From assembly GCA_018806915.1 (NCBI GenBank), contig JAGKQI010000086.1:620001-684000 (forward strand): a DNA stretch of 64,000 nt, in the 5' to 3' direction. The notes below the pieces were generated by a model. That model was not told where the DNA came from. It searched no databases and saw nothing but the letters and a program-made list of their open reading frames with translations. Below, in pieces: positions 55,377 through 64,000 of the stretch. The position numbers and the translations under genes are program-made. Each line of letters begins with the position of its first letter. Within the stretch, counting starts at the first letter, position 1. Source of the DNA: Phytophthora colocasiae (Eukaryota; Oomycota; Peronosporomycetes; Peronosporales; Peronosporaceae).

Positions 55377-57650
55377 ATGGCCCAAGATGCACAGTCGAAA
55401 GCTGTACCCGATCGCTCCATGTCAACCTGGTCGGCGCACTACTTCGAGCAACAGAAGGCGTTGAAAGAGAAGCAAACGTTCACGAGCAAGATGCGACCAG
55501 CAGCCATTGGTGCAGGCATCGCTGTCTTCGGTCGGATCGTGTTGATGCCAGTGATGCTCTTGACGGTCTTTTGCTACACTGGTTACTTATCGGACGGCAC
55601 ATTCCTCATCGAGTACAAGGACAGCTACTTCGCCTACAGTCAAATGGATCTCGTTATGACCGGAGGCTGCACGCCTTGCCACACGTACTGCAAACGGGTA
55701 CTACATCAAATGGCTACGTTCAACCATGAAGCTCTTATGAGTAAACCAACGTTCGAGGATCTGTATACAGCCACGTCTTGGGACTACAGTCTCATCGGAT
55801 CGGATGGATTAGCATTGGCGGATCGATTGGAAGCTAGTGGAGCTATTTGTTCCGGTGGAGTGGACGAATGGGGCTCTCCTCTCTCTATTATCACTGGTAC
55901 AGCAGCGGAAGTAGTTGAGATCATCCAACTGTTGAACCTATCTGTCACTCCACTGGAACTTGCAGAAGCCAAGAAAGGGATCGAAACAGCTAATGAATGT
56001 GTCACTAAGTGGGCCGTGGAGGGTCATTTGAGGCTCTTCATGTTCCAAGCAGTCAAGAACAGCATCGACTACTCGTCCATCCCAGCTGCAGACTTTAACG
56101 TTTACCCGGAATATGCCGACTGTCGCCCTGTAGTACCTACTAAAGGGCTCACGGGGGAGAAATTGGCTCTTGCTACTGCTGGAGAAGACTTGGTGGCAGT
56201 TGTACCGGACATTCTCAAGCTCTTCCCCTTTAGTTTTACCAGTAGTTTACCTCAAGTCTCCAGGGAAGTGGCAACTACCAGCGCGACTGTATACAACGTC
56301 AAGAGCGTCACTCAATCTCTCTTTCGAGGTTACTACGGAGGCTGTCGAGTGAATACTGTCAACTCAACGGGAGTTTATATCGAGGATTCGTGTACGATCG
56401 TCAAGCATTGGGCCAACTACGGTCTCATGCTGCAGGCTCCTGATGATATCCCCGTGTGTACGACTGGAAGTGATAGTATCTGTATCCACAACTACTACAA
56501 TTCTCTATGGGAATGGGTCACAGGAACGGATGAGACACCAGGTCGAGCATTGATGAAGATCAGTGTCTTCCGTAACAGATACGCAGACACAGTCGACCTG
56601 AGCGTTCTACCTGGGATGGTCATGGTTCAGATGCTACTCATGGGGATCATTAGTCTGTACCAGATCATGTCCCACAAACAGTCCGTACTACTGACACAGA
56701 TCTGGGCCTACCGATGCCAAAATGGACGAATGCAAGTGCTCTACCTTGCTCAAGTGACGTATCATTTGATCTACAACTCGGACTTGTACTACGTTGGACT
56801 CGTGACTGGAACATTGACGGTAGAATCAGTGGCCAACCTCACACTGAGCTTCTTCATCTTCTCGTACTCGTTCATCAATTTGGCCAAAGCTCGTTCAGGC
56901 GAACAACAACTGGATCGCTATTTCCGATTGACATGGGAGACAATGCAGATCCTCATCACCACTGCTGTAGCCATTCTACTCTACTCGATCCGCTCCAAGT
57001 CTCTCAGTTGGATCGTCGACTACAACGGACAACTCTTACGTAAAACAACGGTCTTAGGGAAGAAATACTGCGGCCTGCACGACTCGTGCTTCCTCATGAA
57101 CGTCAACTTGGCTGTGGTGGTCGCTGTCATCTCGTCAGCTTTAGGACTCGTGGCTCTGTCCGCGTCCTACTTCGTCCAGAAACGTTACGGCAAGAAACTC
57201 AGCAACGTTCAAACGCCCACACCGTCCAAGAAAGTGGCAATTCAGGCCATAGGAGCCAACAGATACATCGTCCACAACAGCAGCTCAGTGGAGATGTCCC
57301 AATTCGGGAAGAAGAAGAAGGTAGAATCAGGTGAAGTCAAGACTCTACCACCCCTTACGACATTCGAAGAAAACTGTCTCGGGTCCCCCTTCACGAGGTT
57401 GTTCAAAGACTGCGACGACTTTGCTACAGTGACGTATATGGGGAAGCGTTGTACGAGTGTGGAGGCTCTACTGTTGACTGGGTACCTGTTCTACGGCCAG
57501 CATGTGTATCAAGCAGGGTCGGTAGTGCTTCTACTACTGGCTCGCCTCATTCCACGGAAACTACTACGCACATTTAACGTGCTGCTTATTCGCTGGTATA
57601 TGGACCCGGAGAACGGTTGCCTCACTCACGCACTCTCCTTATTAAAATAG
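55377..57650 (+). CDS. Large multi-pass membrane protein with Cys-rich ectodomain, oomycete-type, function unknown
   Basis: The 757-residue protein has a short hydrophilic N-terminus and a first membrane segment (GIAVFGRIVLMPVMLLTVFCYTGYL, about 50-75). An extracellular-type domain of roughly 330 residues follows, with paired Cys motifs (GGCTPCHTYC, CSGGVDEWG, CTTGSDSICIHNYYNSLWEW). Then come several membrane segments (about 418-440, 480-510, 533-552, 588-612) and a C-terminal part with a hydrophobic stretch near 715. I recognise no named family and propose no function. The tandem copy downstream shares the whole layout, including PRALMKISVFRNRYADTVDLS-type and YRCQNGRMQVLYLAQVTYH segments, which are probably important parts. 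Confidence 0.85.
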   Translation: MAQDAQSKAVPDRSMSTWSAHYFEQQKALKEKQTFTSKMRPAAIGAGIAVFGRIVLMPVMLLTVFCYTGYLSDGTFLIEYKDSYFAYSQMDLVMTGGCTPCHTYCKRVLHQMATFNHEALMSKPTFEDLYTATSWDYSLIGSDGLALADRLEASGAICSGGVDEWGSPLSIITGTAAEVVEIIQLLNLSVTPLELAEAKKGIETANECVTKWAVEGHLRLFMFQAVKNSIDYSSIPAADFNVYPEYADCRPVVPTKGLTGEKLALATAGEDLVAVVPDILKLFPFSFTSSLPQVSREVATTSATVYNVKSVTQSLFRGYYGGCRVNTVNSTGVYIEDSCTIVKHWANYGLMLQAPDDIPVCTTGSDSICIHNYYNSLWEWVTGTDETPGRALMKISVFRNRYADTVDLSVLPGMVMVQMLLMGIISLYQIMSHKQSVLLTQIWAYRCQNGRMQVLYLAQVTYHLIYNSDLYYVGLVTGTLTVESVANLTLSFFIFSYSFINLAKARSGEQQLDRYFRLTWETMQILITTAVAILLYSIRSKSLSWIVDYNGQLLRKTTVLGKKYCGLHDSCFLMNVNLAVVVAVISSALGLVALSASYFVQKRYGKKLSNVQTPTPSKKVAIQAIGANRYIVHNSSSVEMSQFGKKKKVESGEVKTLPPLTTFEENCLGSPFTRLFKDCDDFATVTYMGKRCTSVEALLLTGYLFYGQHVYQAGSVVLLLLARLIPRKLLRTFNVLLIRWYMDPENGCLTHALSLLK

Positions 57651-57762
57651 AGAACGAACACAATGGAGAAGAAACTGAAAAGGAGAATGCAAATAGCTTA
57701 AGAGGACGAGATGTTTTTTTTTTTTCTCCTCCACTTACGTCCCTATCCACACGTAGAGATCG
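57651..57762. other. Short gap between tandem paralogues
   Basis: 112 bp with a run of 12 T at 57714-57725. No other feature is seen. Confidence 0.5.
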
Positions 57763-59535
57763 ATGACCTCCTGGACGCATCTACCAGCAAGAGATTCATT
57801 GATACGCTGTTCGTTTCTACGCAGCTCCAGGGTCTCCATCACGCCTATAAACTCCACAGCTCTACACTCCGTTTCTCCTTCTTCAGTCGACGGAGAAGAC
57901 CGACCTCGGAAACGTTCTCGTCTGGACGATTCATCTTTCATCCAGTCATCCCTCCCGAACGCTCCTTCACTGGAAAATATCCATGATCAGCCGAAAAGAA
58001 GCTCGTTCGTTCGGGAATCCCTCACGAAGGCCAAAGCCTGGACACAAAGTAACCTCATCCAGCCACAACGAACGGATTCTACCTGGTCGATAACGTACTA
58101 CGAGCAGGAGAAAGAGCGTAAAAGGAATACGGAGCGATGGTATCGACAACTCCGACCGGCTTCTATTGGGGCGTATCTCGCCATTGGGGGGAGAATTGTC
58201 GTGGCTCCATTGATGATGCTGGTTGTGTTTATCTTCACCAACTATTTAACCACTGGGACGTTCCTAATTGAGGCGAAAGACAGCTATTTTGCCTTCAGCG
58301 AGATGGATCTCGTCATGTCTGGAGGTTGTACACCTTGTCACGTCGAATGCAAGAAAGTTCTGCATCAAATGGCTACATTCCACCACCAAGCGTTGATGAG
58401 CAAACCTACTTTTGAAGATCTGTACACTGCCACTACCTGGGACTATAACCTTATTGGACCTGAAGGATTAGCTTTAGCTGCGAGACTGGAGGCCAGTGGG
58501 GCTATTTGTTCCGGTGGAGTGGATGAATGGGGCTCTCCACTGTCAATTATCACGGGAGAAGCGGAAGAAATTGTGGAAATCATCGATACTTTACAGCTTT
58601 CAGTCGACCCTCAACAAGTTCTGGAGGCCAAGAAAGGTATTGAATTAAAGCACAAATGTATCACTAAGTGGGCTGTAGAGGGACATCTCCGTCTCTTTAA
58701 GTTCCAAGCTGTTAAGAACAGTGTCGACTATTCCTCCATCCCTGCAGCAGACTTCAATGTCTTCCCAGAGTACACGGAATGTCGTCCAAATGTAGAGAAT
58801 GAAGATGTTGAAGGAGAGAAGTTGGCTCTAGCTACTGGAGGAGAAGATATGGTACTGGTAGTACCGGATCTACTTAAGTTATTCCCCTACAGCTTCTCTA
58901 GTAGTATCCCTACCGTGTCCCGAACTGTAGCCACTTCCGGCCCTACCATTTACCCTACAAAAAGCGTCACTCAGTCTCTTTTTCGAGCGTACTACAGTGA
59001 ATGTAGAGTGCGAACAGTAAACACGACTGGAATCTACGTGGAAGATACGTGTACACTCTCGAAAAGGTGGCAAAACTATGGATTAATGCTACAAGCTCCT
59101 GATGATATCCCTGTGTGTACGACTGGAAGTGATAGTATCTGTATCCACAACTACTACAATTCTCTATGGGAATGGGTCACAGGAACGGATGATACTTAGT
59201 ACACCTGGTCGAGCGTTGATGAAGATCAGTATCTTTCGCAACAGATACGCTGATACAGTCGACCTTAGTATTCTACCTGGAATGGTAGTACTGCAAATGT
59301 TACTGATGGGGATGGTCAGTTTGTACCAGATAATGTCCCACAAGAGATCCGTTCTACTGACTCAAATCTGGGCCTACCGATGCCAGAATGGAAGGATGCA
59401 AGTGCTCTACCTCGCTCAAGTGACGTATCATTTGGCTCACAACTCGGATACGTACTACGTCGGACTGGTTACTGGGACGTTGACGGTAGAATCCCTCGCA
59501 AATTTGAGCTTCAGCTTCTTCGCCTTCTCCTATTC
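57763..59535 (+). pseudogene. Tandem paralogue of the membrane protein, frameshifted and cut by Gypsy
   Basis: From the ATG at 57763 the frame gives 478 residues closely similar to the neighbour from STWSITYYEQ onward, with the same first membrane segment and Cys ectodomain. Its N-terminus is longer and basic (RPRKRSRLDD). At 59190-59200 the codons for TDET-PGRALMK are interrupted by 7 extra bases (TTAGTAC or an equivalent shift) that bring a TAG. The homologous sequence resumes in another frame (TPGRALMKISIFRNRYAD through LTVESLANLSFSFFAFSY) and stops at about 59535, where a Gypsy LTR begins. The last ~250 residues of the family are absent from the window. Upstream coding sequence looks well conserved, so inactivation was recent. 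Confidence 0.85.
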
Positions 59536-59796
59536 TGTTGTAGCTGAAGCTACATCGTCTTGCAGTTGCTGGGGTCAAGCCAAGCAACACAAGTACTTTG
59601 TAGAAGAGTTACGGCTACGACTACAGCAAGTAAGGACGGTTGCTGAACTACGGAATGTTACGCAAGGACAGCAAGCATGGACCGTTATTACGTGGAATCC
59701 AATCTCTAAGAGCATACATAGGAAGAGAACAGCTAGTGAAAACTACAGGCTACTCAATACATATCACTTCTACATTTGCATTCGAGCGACACAACA
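59536..59796 (+). repeat. Candidate 5' LTR of the Gypsy element
   Basis: The 261 bp start TGTTG and end CAACA, a perfect 5-bp terminal inversion. They lie between the end of host homology and the gag start at 59829. The second LTR is outside the window, so the right edge cannot be confirmed by comparison. I could not assign a primer-binding tRNA to the sequence that follows (AAGAATTCTTTAGC). Confidence 0.6.
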
Positions 59797-59828
59797 AAGA
59801 ATTCTTTAGCTGGGAAGTCGCTCCCAGC

Positions 59829-60857
59829 ATGGAAGAAGCCGACGAAGCGATGGTGGTTCACTCTGATAGTGAGATGCCGGTAGCTGTATACCCACCGCTG
59901 CCGCCGTATCCGGACGTCGACCTGCAGTTTCAGGAAACGACAACGAGAACGGCGAGGATCCAAGGCAGCGACACCAATCGTCAAGTTGAGGCTCTAGCTC
60001 AGACTGCAGCCGCTGCTCATCAGGAGACGACTGTGAAGCTAGGCCAGGTGCAACGTCAGCAAGACCATCTTGCGGCAAAAACGTCTGAGTACCTACAAGC
60101 GCAACATGATCGTCAGTCTGCGCTGCTCGATCAGCAACTAGAGATGCGTAAGCAGATGGAGGACCATCGGCAGTTTCTCGAGGAACAGTACCGGTTGCTG
60201 AAGGCTGCTGAAGAAGCAGTTGGGCTGCAGGGGCAACGACTGGAGAGCTTGGCAGAGGCGGTGCAGCCTCACTTGCAGGCTCGATGGGGGGCTTTCGCTC
60301 AAGGTGCTGCTCCTTCAGCTGACAGTCGACCCGTAGAGGAATCACCTGCCGTCACCGTGGCTGCAGGAACTAACCTGCCTGTACCACCCATATACAGGGG
60401 CAGTTCAAAAAAAGAGAAGCGTGATTTCATGGATAGCTACGCAATTTACACGCGACGCATCAAGGCGTTAAACCAGGGCACTCAGGCAAAAATTTTCGTC
60501 ATGCCGTTAAGTGCGTGCATTGAACAAGGCACCATGGTGAGAATTTGTGGGTTTGAATTGTTCAAGGATGAAAAGGACGTGACCGAGTCTGAGTGGCGAG
60601 ATTATTTCTTGTCGGCCCGCGTACCAGACAATACAGCTTATAAGACACTGGACCGGGAAGTAAAGACACTTTGCATGGACACAAATCTGCAGGACGCAGA
60701 GTCCCGCTTGTCCAGGTTGATGGCGGACTTCTATGAGATTATTGACCGCCTGAACATGGAAGATGTGGTGCACGAGGAGCCGAAGAAGGTGGTTGGGTAT
60801 TTAGTCGACGGGCTTCGACCTCCTGCTTTTAAGGCTGCGGTGAGGATCAACTCAGTC
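59829..60857 (+). pseudogene. Gypsy gag, N-terminal part
   Basis: From ATG 59829 (MEEADEAMVVHSDSEMP) the frame holds a Gln-rich coiled-coil region (roughly residues 55-150). A capsid-type helical domain follows: PPIYRGSSKKEKRDFMDSYA, SEWRDYFL, DAESRLSRLMADFYEIIDRL and KVVGYLVDGLRPPAFKAAV. This is the layout of oomycete Gypsy gag. The frame then shifts; one missing C in the CC at about 60859-60860 would restore VAQVHKPTKSS. Confidence 0.8.
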
Positions 60858-62141
60858 GCCAAGTGCACAAGCCAACTAAGTCCAGCGTCCAGACGTTCTT
60901 GAAGTGGCTCCGCACTGAGCTTGAAGGATTCATGCGATTCGAGGCCCACATATCGGTGCAGCAGCAGTCAGGTAACGCGTCCAGGACTAATCAGCAGCAA
61001 AACGTCCCTTCCCAGTCGAAGAAAGGACAAAGTGGGTCAAATAACACGGCTCGAGTGACAGAAAAAAACACTACATCGCAACCAAAGCAGGCGAATGCTC
61101 GCAAAGGATATCAGGTCGGACAGGCTAAGCAGGAGAGGCAGGCCAGACAGTGTTTTAAATGCGGTGATCAGGCTCATGGTGTTTTCCAGTGCCCGGAGGT
61201 CGCTAGCCCCGTGGAGGCAAAGGAGCTCTATGAAAAGAGCACCGGCCGCAAAGTCGTAAAGCCTGTACTGACTGTGAGTACAAGAATCCATGAGGATGAC
61301 AGGACGCCGTCAGCGATACTATGCAAGGTAATGGAGCTTGTTGAGACCTGTATCACGCCGGACAGTGCAGCAGAAGTGTCAATCGTCACGACTAAATTGC
61401 TAAAAGCTCTCTCGGACCGCGGAATATGGCTAAACTATCTCGAAATTGCTGATCACGCTGGTGTGACTGGCATTGGCGATAAACCCGTAACAGTGAAGAA
61501 CAAAGTGAAGCTGAATTTAAGATTCACGACACCAGGGGGGCCATTAATTCTGCACAACGTGATCTGCTGGGTGACTGACCGACTACCACCGGGAGTTGGT
61601 GAATTGTTGCTATCGAAGTGGATCATGCAGAAACTAGGTTACAGTCCCGAAAAACTGTTAGCTGGGGCACAGCAGGTAAGCGAGGCGTGGGATATGGGAG
61701 ATGTCGACGATGGTCCTCTGGGTAAGGCCGCCAGTGTACTAGCCTACGCCAGAAGTGCTGAGAACCCAAATCCAACACCTGAGGAGGCTGACCTCGTGGA
61801 AGAGGAAGATCAGGCATGCTTTCCCGACTTCTCCACTGGAAAGGAACAGGAACACGCGGAGATAAGGTCAATATTGCTCGAGAAAGTTGATGAGGCACGT
61901 AAATTGGGTGCGAACGAGGAATTTCTCCAGGAGTTGGAGCAAATTTTGATGCAGTTCATTGACGTGTTTCGCATCATTATCGGCAGGGACCCTCCGGTCG
62001 ATATGCCACCTATGGAAGTGAAATTGAAACCTGGTGCAATACCAGTGAGATGCCGAGCACGCCGATACTCGCCTGCTCATCGTGAATTCCTCAAAAACAC
62101 GTTGACGCCTTACTTGCAGCTGGGCTATGCTATCGAAACCC
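60858..62141 (+). pseudogene. Gypsy gag end, protease region and start of reverse transcriptase
   Basis: It continues VHKPTKSSVQTFLKWLRTEL, a nucleocapsid with a CCHC knuckle (CFKCGDQAHGVFQC) and a protease-like segment around TCITPDSAAEVSIVTT. Here PDSAAE stands where D-S/T-G is normal, so the retropepsin motif is altered. The frame then leads into the connection region (DPPVDMPPMEVKLKPGAIPV) and the first RT strands (YSPAHREFLKNTL). It breaks in a C run at 62139-62142, where one more C would restore KSSWCSPPLVVNKPEV. Confidence 0.8.
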
Positions 62142-62628
62142 CAAAAGCAGTTGGTGCTCGCCTCCGTTGGTGGTGAATAAGCCTGAGGTAAATGCTTTTC
62201 GTATGACAGTGGATGTTCGAGGGCCTAACGAATGTGTGGAGACGATCGTGTGGCCAATGCCGATTCTTGAGGCGGCGTTCGAGCAATTACGTGGATCTTC
62301 TCGATACTTCTCGTTAGACTTTTTTAAGGGATTTTGGCAGTTTGCTATGGCAGTGTGGTGTCAACAGATCTATTCTATCCTGACCGAAGAAGGGGTCATT
62401 ACACCCACGCGCGTCCTGATGGGGGGAACCAACAGCGTGGCTTATGTACAATCGACTGTCCAGGAGATGTTCTCAGAGCTATTTAACAACGGTTTGATGA
62501 TTTGGATCGATGATCTACTCGGCTACGAGGAGAGCGATGAGGCCCTACTGGTGTTGCTGCAGAAGGTATTGCAAATATGCGCTGACAAGGGTTTGAAACT
62601 CAATCCAAAGAAGTTTCATTTTATTTAA
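62140..62628 (+). pseudogene. Gypsy reverse transcriptase core
   Basis: The frame shows PPLVVNKPEVNAFRMTVDVR, YFSLDFFKGFWQF (first catalytic Asp), TPTRVLMGGTNSVAYVQS and the polymerase centre MIWIDDLLGY, with Ile in place of the usual Tyr/Phe before the Asp pair. It ends KKFHFI-stop; one more T in the run at 62620-62623 would give FHFYLREAL and continue. Confidence 0.85.
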
Positions 62629-63733
62629 GAGAAGCACTTGGGTGTGGTCGGGTCGTCTCAGGAGAAGGCGTTCGTCACGACCCTGCCAGGATTGACGCTC
62701 TGGCAAAACTCCCAGCACCAACAACAGGACAGGAGCTGCAACAATTCGTTTGCGCACTGAATTGGATGCGGACTTCGCTTCCTGCTTTTAACAAGCTAGT
62801 CCATCCACTGGTGAAAATGATGGAGAAGGTGTATGACCAGGCTGGTGGCCGCAAGAAGACCCAAGTTCGGGCAGTGAAGCTCAGTGACGTAGGTTGGGGT
62901 GATGACGAAACGGCCTGTGTGGAACGATGCAAGCTTGCGTTGAAAAATGCACTGCAATTGGCGCATCCGGACCCTGAAAAACTGCTCACTGTCTACACGG
63001 ATGCTAGTGACGAGCATTGGGGGGCCGCAATTACTCAGATTCCCCGAGATCAAGCTCAGCGACCAATTAGTGAGCAGGAACATGAACCGTTGATGATGTT
63101 GAGCGGGTCTTTCTCGGGGGCAGCACGACGATGGGCTATAGTGGAAAAAGAAGCTTACGCAATAGTGGAAACTTGCCGACGAGCAGATTATTTGCTTCAT
63201 CGCCCAGATGGGTTTGCACTGTTCACGGACCATCGAAACCTGTGCTACATTTTTGACCCACATAGTGTCGCGAAGTCTGTGGCCAAGTACACCGCGGACA
63301 AACTGCATCGCTGGTCACTCCTGCTGATGGGCTACCAGTACGAAATCCATGATATCGCTGGTGACGACAACGTATGGGCAGACTTATTGTCGAGATGGGG
63401 CTCGTCTTTCAAGACGGTTTGTGCAATTTGGCAAGTGCCACTACCTCTTTCTCCACAGCTGGAAGACAACTTCGTCTGGCCAACGCTTCAAGTTATTTCA
63501 ACTGCTCAAAATTCAGCGCAACCACCAAGAGATATGAAGCAGTGCCAAGATGACTCATTGTGGAAAGATGGAGACGGTCGCATCTGGATACCGGACGATG
63601 CAACAGATCTGCAAGTCCGTGTGTGTGTTGTTGGCCATTTTGGCATTGCTGGACACCGAGGTGCTGCGGTAACGCTACAGCAGATCAGTGATCGATTTGT
63701 GTGGACCGACATACAGAAGGACGTTGAGTTTTT
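62629..63733 (+). pseudogene. Gypsy RT thumb, RNase H and integrase start
   Basis: In frame 3 the sequence continues GRVVSGEGVRHDPARIDALA and LQQFVCALNWMRT. RNase H follows with VYTDASDEHWGAAI, EKEAYAIVETCRRADY and LFTDHRNLCYIF, the last having the characteristic TDH. The integrase zinc region begins GHFGIAGHRGAAVTL. It breaks in the T run at 63729-63733. Confidence 0.85.
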
Positions 63734-64000
63734 GTTCGAAGATGTCTACACTGTGCTAGTACGCTTGGAGGTCCGCCTCAAGCACGGATTCTCGGTGAAG
63801 CTATGCACGCAGACCGCCCTAACGAGCTAATCCATTGGGACTTCTTGTATTTAGGGGAGAGTGTCACGAACCAGGAATATGTGTTAGTTATCAAAGACGA
63901 CGCATCCAAGTTTACGTGGCTTTTGCCGAACGAGACGGCAGACGCAGATGCTACGTTTACAGGTCTAATGGAGTGGTTTGCGTCTTTTGGAGTGTGCCGA
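63734..64000 (+). pseudogene. Gypsy integrase core, partial at window end
   Basis: In frame 2 the zinc motif completes with RRCLHC. The integrase core then follows: NELIHWDFLYL (first catalytic Asp) and YVLVIKDDASKFTWLL. The frame is open to the window edge (WFASFGVC). Confidence 0.8.

Larger units (their letters stand above)
59536..64000 (+). mobile_element. Gypsy-type LTR retrotransposon (5' end, continues beyond window)
   Basis: It begins where the paralogue stops matching. The order gag with CCHC knuckle, protease-like region, reverse transcriptase, RNase H, integrase identifies Ty3/Gypsy. The 3' LTR would lie beyond 64000. Four frame breaks divide pol, near 60857, 62140, 62628 and 63731. 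Confidence 0.88.

Noticed and set aside
62491..62525. WIDDLL instead of YxDD as a sign that the Gypsy polymerase is dead
   Set aside because: The catalytic Asp pair is intact, and an Ile before it may be normal in this oomycete lineage. The frame breaks are better evidence on activity.

Overview
The window looks like nuclear DNA of an oomycete, most likely Phytophthora or a close relative. Genes are compact and intron-poor. A textbook oomycete core promoter (initiator TCATTCC followed by the flanking element CAATTT) precedes the gene at 14872. Gene content also fits: a secreted Ser/Thr/Pro-rich mucin-like protein, a family of large membrane proteins I know only as oomycete-type, and retroelements sitting in gene-dense DNA. 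No RNA gene, CRISPR array or prokaryotic operon was seen.

Layout. 1-2.4 kb: the 3' end of an acidic protein gene, a prolyl-4-hydroxylase-like gene with a damaged junction, and a convergent seven-membrane-segment TOM1/THH1-like gene. 2.46-7.79 kb: a structurally complete Copia retrotransposon (identical 330-bp LTRs, GTTGG target duplications, one intact 1530-codon gag-pol). It sits in the last codons of an aspartic protease gene (to 9.5 kb) and gives that protein an LTR-encoded tail. 9.8-12.1 kb: a divergent dicarboxylate/amino-acid symporter homologue lacking key ligand residues. 12.1-14.7 kb: mostly unassigned DNA plus a 963-bp pogo-type DNA transposon with TA target duplications. 14.7-19.7 kb: the mucin-like gene, a PLAC8-like gene and a SHIPPO-like gene with an apparent 1-base frameshift. 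20.2-22.1 kb: a host gene split by a retroposon with 17-bp target duplications and an A-rich tail.

23.5-55.1 kb: one uninterrupted 31.6-kb reading frame for a secreted 10,541-residue protein, the outstanding feature of the window. It has about 22 fibronectin-III domains, three PA14 domains, about eight filamin-like repeats and roughly forty copies of a ~100-residue 'EVQ' module that is repeatedly nested inside the other domains. It also has five copies of a cysteine module I do not recognise. It has no visible C-terminal anchor, so a giant extracellular matrix or adhesion protein is the best inference.

55.4-59.5 kb: a tandem pair of paralogous membrane protein genes. The second is broken by a 7-bp insertion and then by a Gypsy retrotransposon that runs off the window end (59.5-64 kb). 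The Gypsy pol frame is interrupted four times, each time explicable by one base missing from a homopolymer.
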